This document shows, one piece after another, positions 59,258-64,000 of a stretch of DNA of 64,000 bases (position 1 is its first letter; every line of letters begins with the position of its first letter). The position numbers and the translations under genes were made by a program. The stretch is from positions 4,243,501 to 4,307,500 of the forward strand of contig NZ_JAFIBW010000001.1 of NCBI RefSeq assembly GCF_017833295.1, written 5' to 3'. This DNA is from Methylobacterium sp. PvR107. Its GTDB lineage: Bacteria; Pseudomonadota; Alphaproteobacteria; Rhizobiales; Beijerinckiaceae. Under the pieces are notes generated by a model that had not been told where the DNA came from, made no database searches, and saw only the letters and a list, made by a program, of their open reading frames with translations.

Positions 59258-60319
59258 TCACGCTGCGTGAGGCACTTGCCGGTTCTGCCGGCCGACCGTC
59301 AGGAACGCCTCGATCTTGTCCCAGCGGCTGAGGAACGCCGCCAGGACACGGGGGTCGAAGTGAGCACCGGCATTCTCGGCCATGTGAGCGCGCGCACGCT
59401 CGGGCGACCAGGCCTGCTTGTAGGGGCGCTCGGTCGTGAGCGCGTCGAAGACGTCGGCCACGGCAACGATCCGGCCGGACAGCGGGATTGCCTCACCCTT
59501 GAGCTGGTGCGGGTAGCCCGTCCCATCCCAGCGCTCGTGGTGGCTCACCGCGATCTCGGCCGCGAGCCGCATCACGGGAGAGGCGCTCCCGCCCAGGATT
59601 CGCTGGCCGCGCTCGGCGTGCAGTTCCATCTCGCGACGCTCCTCGGCCGTGAGCGCACCGGGCTTGAGCAGGATGGAATCCGGCACGGCGATCTTGCCGA
59701 CGTCGTGCATGGTTGCGGCGAGACTCATCTGCCGACACTCTGCCGGGGCGTGGCCGAGCGCCTCCGCGATCAGCCCCACATAGGCGGAAACCCGGACGAT
59801 GTGATCGCCGGTATCCGCGTCCCGGTGTTCGGCCGCCCGCATCAAGGTCGAGACGATCTCGCGCTCGCGCTCCTCGACCAGGCTTACGGCGGTTGCGACC
59901 TCGCGGGCGAGTTGCGCGGTGTGCTCGCGCTGGAGCCGATGAGCGGTGGAGAGGGCCAGCAGGTTCGACACGCGCGCGCGGATCTCGACCGGGTCGGCGG
60001 GTTTGGCCAGGAAGTCGGTCGCGCCGGCCTCTAACGCCGCGCGACGGAGGCTGCGCTGGTCGAAGCTCGTGACCATGACGATTGGCACGGTCGCGAGCTC
60101 TGGACTGCGCCGCAATGCCTGAACGAACTCGATACCGTTCATGCCCGGCATCTCGTAGTCGGTGATCACCACCCCGATCTCGCACGCGTGCGCCTTCGCA
60201 AACGCGAGTGCCTCTTCCGGCACGGTGAAGTCGTGCGGGGTGCATCCGGCGAGTGGCCGAAGCGCGGCCACGATCACCAGGTTGTTCATCTCCGCATCGT
60301 CGAGAATGAGAGCTAACAT
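59258..60319 (-). CDS. Response regulator with HD-GYP c-di-GMP phosphodiesterase
   Basis: 353 residues. Receiver domain at the N-terminus (LALILDDAEMNNLVI; phospho-acceptor Asp54 in VITDYEMPGMNG; Lys106 in FLAKPADP), a linker, and an intact HD-GYP domain: HRDADTGDHIVRVSAYVGLI, MHDVGKI (HD 205-206) and SHHERWDGTGYPHQLKG (GYP 268-270). HD-GYP enzymes hydrolyse c-di-GMP to GMP through a metal-bound site. It lies 63 bases downstream of the diguanylate cyclase on the same strand, so enzyme and counter-enzyme are likely co-transcribed. Confidence 0.93.
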   Translation of the reverse strand: MLALILDDAEMNNLVIVAALRPLAGCTPHDFTVPEEALAFAKAHACEIGVVITDYEMPGMNGIEFVQALRRSPELATVPIVMVTSFDQRSLRRAALEAGATDFLAKPADPVEIRARVSNLLALSTAHRLQREHTAQLAREVATAVSLVEEREREIVSTLMRAAEHRDADTGDHIVRVSAYVGLIAEALGHAPAECRQMSLAATMHDVGKIAVPDSILLKPGALTAEERREMELHAERGQRILGGSASPVMRLAAEIAVSHHERWDGTGYPHQLKGEAIPLSGRIVAVADVFDALTTERPYKQAWSPERARAHMAENAGAHFDPRVLAAFLSRWDKIEAFLTVGRQNRQVPHAA

Positions 60320-60382
60320 GGAGGAGTGTTCTTTTTCGTTGTTTGTCGTGCCGGTGCGCTGCGTCGTGATTTCGCGGTCGCT

Positions 60383-62110
60383 CTAAGCGGCCGCCCGCAG
60401 GCTTGGTGATTTCGACGCCTCGAACGACCGCACGCAGTTGCGGCCGCCTGACTTGGCCGCGTAGAGCGCGCGGTCGGCCCGTTCGATCGTGTGGTCGACA
60501 TCGCCGTCGGTGAACTCGGCCTCGGCCAGGCCGATACTGATCGTCGCCCTGAGACACAGACCGTCTGGCTCGAATACGGTGTTCGCCACCGTCTGCCGGA
60601 TCCGGTCCGCGAAGATGGTCGCGCCTTTCAAGTCGGTCTCGCGGAGCAGGACCACGAACTCCTCGCCACCGAAGCGCGCCACCTTGTCGGTGGTTCGGAC
60701 CGCCTCGCTGACGATGCGCCCGACCTGACTGATGACCTCGTCGCCCGCGGCGTGCCCGTAAAGGTCGTTGACGCGCTTGAAGTGATCGATGTCGATCATC
60801 AGGATGCAGATCGCACGCCGGTAGCGCTTGAAGTAGCTCATCGCGTCGCTGGCCAGCGGCAGGAACGCGCGCCGGTTGAGCAGGCCGGTCAGCGCGTCAG
60901 TGTCGGCCAGAACCTGCATGGCATGGAGGTCGGCCCCGATGCGTCTGACGCGGTCCTCTGCGGCATGAACCGCATTGTTCGCCTCGGCTTCGATGAGGCG
61001 TACATCCGCTTCGGCGGTACCGATGCGCCGCAGCAGCGATCTGACCGCGGCGGACAGGCGCAGTACCTCGGGGGAGCCGTGAACATGGCGGGTCATCCGC
61101 GCATTCGGCTCGCGCCCGATGCGGTCGACGGCATCGGTGAGCTGCTTCAAGGGCCGGGTGAGGCGCGCCGCGACCCACCAGATCGCCGCGATGCCAAGTA
61201 TAGCCGTGGAGAGGCCGAGCAGGAGTATCAGGCCGGTGAGTCTCTTCGCGCCGGCTAGTGCGGTGTCGACCGGCTGCAGCGCGACGACGATCCAGCCCAG
61301 GCCCGGGTAGTCGCCCCGTCCGCGCGTGGCAGCGGCCGTGGCGAGCCGATCGCCTTCAGCGCCGTGGACGATGAAATGACCGGATGCGAGGTCGGCGGCC
61401 GTGTACGGGGTCGTCCCGAGTTCGGATCCGAGCAGAACCTGGCCGGTGCGATCGAGGACGACGACATCCTCCTTCAACTCGGGCCTGCGAGACGACAGGA
61501 CTTCGCGCCGGACGACATCGGCCCAACGCCAGCTCAGGTGAGCGCCGAGAACGCCCACGACCTGGCCCGAGGCGTCACCGACCGGAACGGCGACATCCAC
61601 GAATCGGAACGGTGCTCCGTCCCTGTTGGGAGGAAGCTTGGATGCTAGCAAGATCGCCGCGTGCACGTCCTCGACCGCGGCTTGGCGAAGGCCGTTGTTG
61701 AACCAAGGGCGCTGGCTGACGCTCGCTCCTTCGAGAATGCCGCCTGTGGCGGCACGCACCAGGCCGTCGCGATCGGCAAACCCGATCCAGGCGTAATCCG
61801 GAAGCGTCCTCTGCATCGTCTCGAGGACTTTGCGCAGGCTGCCGGTGTTCTCCATCCAGTGAGGTTGCAGCGGTTCAAGGGCTCCGACGTTGCGGATTTC
61901 CCGGAGACGCTCGGCCATGTCCTGATCGAGTCGATCGGCCATGGAGCGGGCGACCTGGAGAAGGGCGTTCTGCGCCATATCGGTGGCCTGCCCCCGCGCC
62001 AGCAGCGCGGATCCGATCGTGGTCACGCCGACGATCGCCAGTCCGATGGCACCTGCGAGCAGGCTGATCTGACGCCGCAACGAAACGCGGTCCGCGAGCC
62101 GCTTGAACAT
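60383..62110 (-). CDS. Membrane diguanylate cyclase (dCache-HAMP-GGDEF)
   Basis: 575 residues from the ATG at 62110; a longer frame upstream is basic, low-quality sequence. TM1 (ISLLAGAIGLAIVGVTTIGS), a periplasmic double-Cache sensor (~60-290, WIGFADRDGLVRAATGG, PYTAADLASGHFIVHG), TM2 (LILLLGLSTAILGIAAIWWV), a HAMP segment (RLTRPLKQLTDAVDRIGREP), a coiled coil, and GGDEF: active site GGEEF (481-485) and RTTD five residues earlier, an intact inhibitory site for product feedback. Makes c-di-GMP; with the HD-GYP gene it forms an on/off pair. Confidence 0.94.
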   Translation of the reverse strand: MFKRLADRVSLRRQISLLAGAIGLAIVGVTTIGSALLARGQATDMAQNALLQVARSMADRLDQDMAERLREIRNVGALEPLQPHWMENTGSLRKVLETMQRTLPDYAWIGFADRDGLVRAATGGILEGASVSQRPWFNNGLRQAAVEDVHAAILLASKLPPNRDGAPFRFVDVAVPVGDASGQVVGVLGAHLSWRWADVVRREVLSSRRPELKEDVVVLDRTGQVLLGSELGTTPYTAADLASGHFIVHGAEGDRLATAAATRGRGDYPGLGWIVVALQPVDTALAGAKRLTGLILLLGLSTAILGIAAIWWVAARLTRPLKQLTDAVDRIGREPNARMTRHVHGSPEVLRLSAAVRSLLRRIGTAEADVRLIEAEANNAVHAAEDRVRRIGADLHAMQVLADTDALTGLLNRRAFLPLASDAMSYFKRYRRAICILMIDIDHFKRVNDLYGHAAGDEVISQVGRIVSEAVRTTDKVARFGGEEFVVLLRETDLKGATIFADRIRQTVANTVFEPDGLCLRATISIGLAEAEFTDGDVDHTIERADRALYAAKSGGRNCVRSFEASKSPSLRAAA

Positions 62111-62651
62111 CTTGAGCCATCCTCGACCAGCGAGGAGTATGCGGCTCAGTTCATGACGGCGGGTGAACTTTCTTCGTAAATAATGCGCTGCTTGAACGGC
62201 GCGGCGGTCGCCGTGTTGCGGCCTATTCCGTCTGTAAATCTTTGCCTCATCAAGCAGACTGCAAGCGGACGTTGCGCGCTTCCGTGAAGAATCGGAAGCC
62301 GCTCCTCGAACGGCCAAACCGATCGATTTCAGATTCGAGCGGAGAGATCCGAATATATCGAAATTTTGAGCGAAACATACGCCATCGATAAGAGGCCGGT
62401 GTGGGGCGATGAAAATAATCTTCGTAGATCTAGATTGATGGGACGAATTTATAAGGTCTGTAATTTTGCTTTCGCTTGATATTTTTTGAATTTGAAAGTA
62501 TAGGTGAAATTCAAGTATTAATGTTCGTAGAGGGTGCTACCCTGTCGCCGGAGCCCTCTCGACGAGCAGGTGGTCGACGCAGCCCCGTCAGCGGCCACGG
62601 TACCACCGCGTCGCGCATCCCGCTGTGACTGGGTGGGAGAGAATTGTGTTC
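62111..62651. other. AT-rich intergenic region, no gene seen
   Basis: 541 bases between the diguanylate cyclase start and the ppc stop. The part around 62330-62530 is markedly AT-rich. It should hold the promoter of the cyclase operon. An inverted repeat with arms around GGGTGGGAGA and TTCTCACCC spans the ppc stop (about 62630-62660) but lacks a T-run. Confidence 0.5.
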
Positions 62652-64000
62652 TCACCCGAATGCCCCGACCTCGTGCTGGATCATGCCGGAGATCTCTCGC
62701 ATTTGGTCGAACATCTGCCGGATCGGCTGGAACAGGTTGGCGTGCTCCGCCTCATAGGTACCGACATCGCGCGGACCCGCGGGCTCGCCGAAGTTGAGGC
62801 CGAGGGTCGGATCCGGGGTGATCGGGAAGATCTCGTCGAGAAGCTTCAGGCAGCCGTCGATGTCGAGCCGCAGGAAGCGCTCGAGGAGCTGCTCGCGGGA
62901 GATGCCGGCCTGCGGCCGGAAGCCCGGGATGTGCACCGCCAGGAACCAGATGCGGTGGATCAGCGCGAGCCGGAGGGCGTGCAGCAATGTCAGCCGTGCC
63001 GACATCGCCGGCAGGTCGGGGGCCGCCGCGGTCAGGGCAAGCCAGTCGCGGGTCAGCCGGCCGAACAGACTCCGCAGTGCGGATGCGAGATCGAGGCGCT
63101 CCAGTGCGCCCGAGATCACCACCAGCTCGTCGCGGCGAAAGTCCTTCTGCGTGCGCCGGGCGCGCTCCAGCCACACGGCCGGGTCGAGCGTGTCGATATA
63201 GGCGCGCAGCACGTCGAGATCGCCCACCGATGCGGCATGCTGCACCAACCGGAAGGCGCGCGAGAACCGCACGGAGTCGCGCCGCATATCCCGGAACAGG
63301 TCCGGGCCGCGCTGGGCGGCGCGGCCGATCCCGTGCAGCGAATTCGCCAGGAAGCCGAGCTGGTGCAGAATCGCGTTGTTGGGGATCGCCCGCATCTGCC
63401 TGGGGTGGGTGATGCGGGCCGGGCCGCCATTGTCGCTCTGGCGCGCGACGGGGCGGGAGCCGGTGCGATCGATCAGGCTCGGGCCGAACGTGCCGAGCAG
63501 GGCGGCGTACCCTGGATCGTCCACCAGCGCCTCCATGTCCTGGCGGGCCGCGGTGAAGAATTCGAGGGCGAAGTCCGGCTCGGAATAGATCGGGTCATCC
63601 TTGGCGTCGGCGTTCGCCTGCGCGTCGTTGAGGGCGTAATCCGAGAAGGTGTCGTCTTCGGCCACATCGAGCGCGTAGACGTGCTCGGCGATGCGGGCGA
63701 CGCTCGCCGCCGCCAAGGCTTCGGTGCCGTAGAGCAGGTAGCCGTCGGTGCCCTGGAAGCTCGATTCCAGCCGAACCTTGATTCCGGCCTTGCGGGCGCG
63801 GTCCCGGGCATCCTCGGGCGCCAGATAGGCGAGGCGGTCGCGCAGCGAGGTGGGATGGGCGCCGCGCCCGATCGACTCGCCGTGGGTGTCGAAGATCGCG
63901 AGCTCGATATCGGCCAGGCCGTTCTGCAGCAGCATCTCGGTGATACGCAGCCGCAGCCGCTCGATCCAGAAGGTCGCGGCGAGCTGACCGACGTACCGGC
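62652..64000 (-). CDS. ppc: Phosphoenolpyruvate carboxylase (methylotroph type), 5' end outside window
   Basis: The C-terminal ~450 residues of a protein whose frame continues past the right edge (RYVGQLAATFWIERLRLRIT upstream of the first internal Met). FDTHGESIGRGAHPTSLRDR corresponds to the hydroxyl-rich PEPC loop, LESSFQGTDGYLLYGTEALA to the substrate loop, and ARITHPRQMRAIPNNAILHQ to the conserved Arg/His catalytic segment; the C-terminus ends QHEVGAFG. The divergent, non-classical form agrees with the serine-cycle PEPC of Methylobacterium. It carboxylates PEP to oxaloacetate. Other serine-cycle genes would lie beyond the window. Confidence 0.88.
   Translation of the reverse strand, partial: RYVGQLAATFWIERLRLRITEMLLQNGLADIELAIFDTHGESIGRGAHPTSLRDRLAYLAPEDARDRARKAGIKVRLESSFQGTDGYLLYGTEALAAASVARIAEHVYALDVAEDDTFSDYALNDAQANADAKDDPIYSEPDFALEFFTAARQDMEALVDDPGYAALLGTFGPSLIDRTGSRPVARQSDNGGPARITHPRQMRAIPNNAILHQLGFLANSLHGIGRAAQRGPDLFRDMRRDSVRFSRAFRLVQHAASVGDLDVLRAYIDTLDPAVWLERARRTQKDFRRDELVVISGALERLDLASALRSLFGRLTRDWLALTAAAPDLPAMSARLTLLHALRLALIHRIWFLAVHIPGFRPQAGISREQLLERFLRLDIDGCLKLLDEIFPITPDPTLGLNFGEPAGPRDVGTYEAEHANLFQPIRQMFDQMREISGMIQHEVGAFG

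Noticed and set aside
62630..62660. Terminator hairpin at the ppc stop
   Set aside because: The stem is imperfect, overlaps the stop codon, and no T-run follows in the direction of transcription.

Overview
The window looks like a chromosomal segment of a Methylobacterium/Methylorubrum-type alphaproteobacterium. This is inferred from the high GC of the core genes, Porin_2-type porins, a serine-cycle-type PEP carboxylase at the right edge, an alphaproteobacterial AddB, a LOV histidine kinase and a DUF6894 gene. No database search was possible. Family names rest on motifs and overall recognition.

Layout. 1-2143: small, visibly AT-richer accessory genes (pentapeptide-repeat membrane protein, a secreted protein, a broken ComEA-like gene). 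2144-~12620: a nest of insertion sequences. An IS66-family element (IS66-A copy 1, 2144-7262, 8-bp target duplication CATAGTTC) carries an IS21-family element (3894-6551, 6-bp duplication AGCGTC) inside its tnpC. After a 0.68-kb gap, a second IS66-A copy in opposite orientation (7943-10397, duplication CGCTCGGC) lies inside the tnpC of a different IS66 element (IS66-B). 12.7-21.3 kb: an AT-rich genomic island with a two-helix membrane protein, a patatin-like phospholipase, a dual-specificity phosphatase overlapping a frameshifted ADP-ribosylglycohydrolase, a serine recombinase whose natural start codon reads ATC, an unrecognised two-gene operon (17557-19693), a truncated phage-type integrase, a histidine phosphatase and an MgtC-like protein.

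21.9-64 kb is ordinary high-GC chromosome: a PilZ protein, HupE/UreJ, a decayed ModE-like regulator, a secreted protein, three tandem porin paralogues with about 0.9-kb leaders, a tricarballylate/citrate locus (2HCT transporter, TcuC, TcuR, TcuA, divergent around a GntR-type operator), addB, glutaryl-CoA dehydrogenase, an AEC permease, a Cys/Met-metabolism PLP enzyme, TspO, PsiE-like and DUF4337 membrane proteins, an RND efflux pair, a three-gene glycosyltransferase operon, an SPFH/NfeD pair, and a signalling cluster (blue-light LOV kinase, REC-HD-GYP phosphodiesterase, diguanylate cyclase). It ends with ppc, which runs off the right edge.

The best candidate for something undescribed is the compact two-gene unit at 17557-19693. 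It lies next to a site-specific recombinase and near ADP-ribose and phosphate-removing enzymes, and its first protein has weak ADP-ribosyltransferase-like features. The nested IS history is the most firmly proven structure, because every duplication and the restored transposase frames agree to the base.
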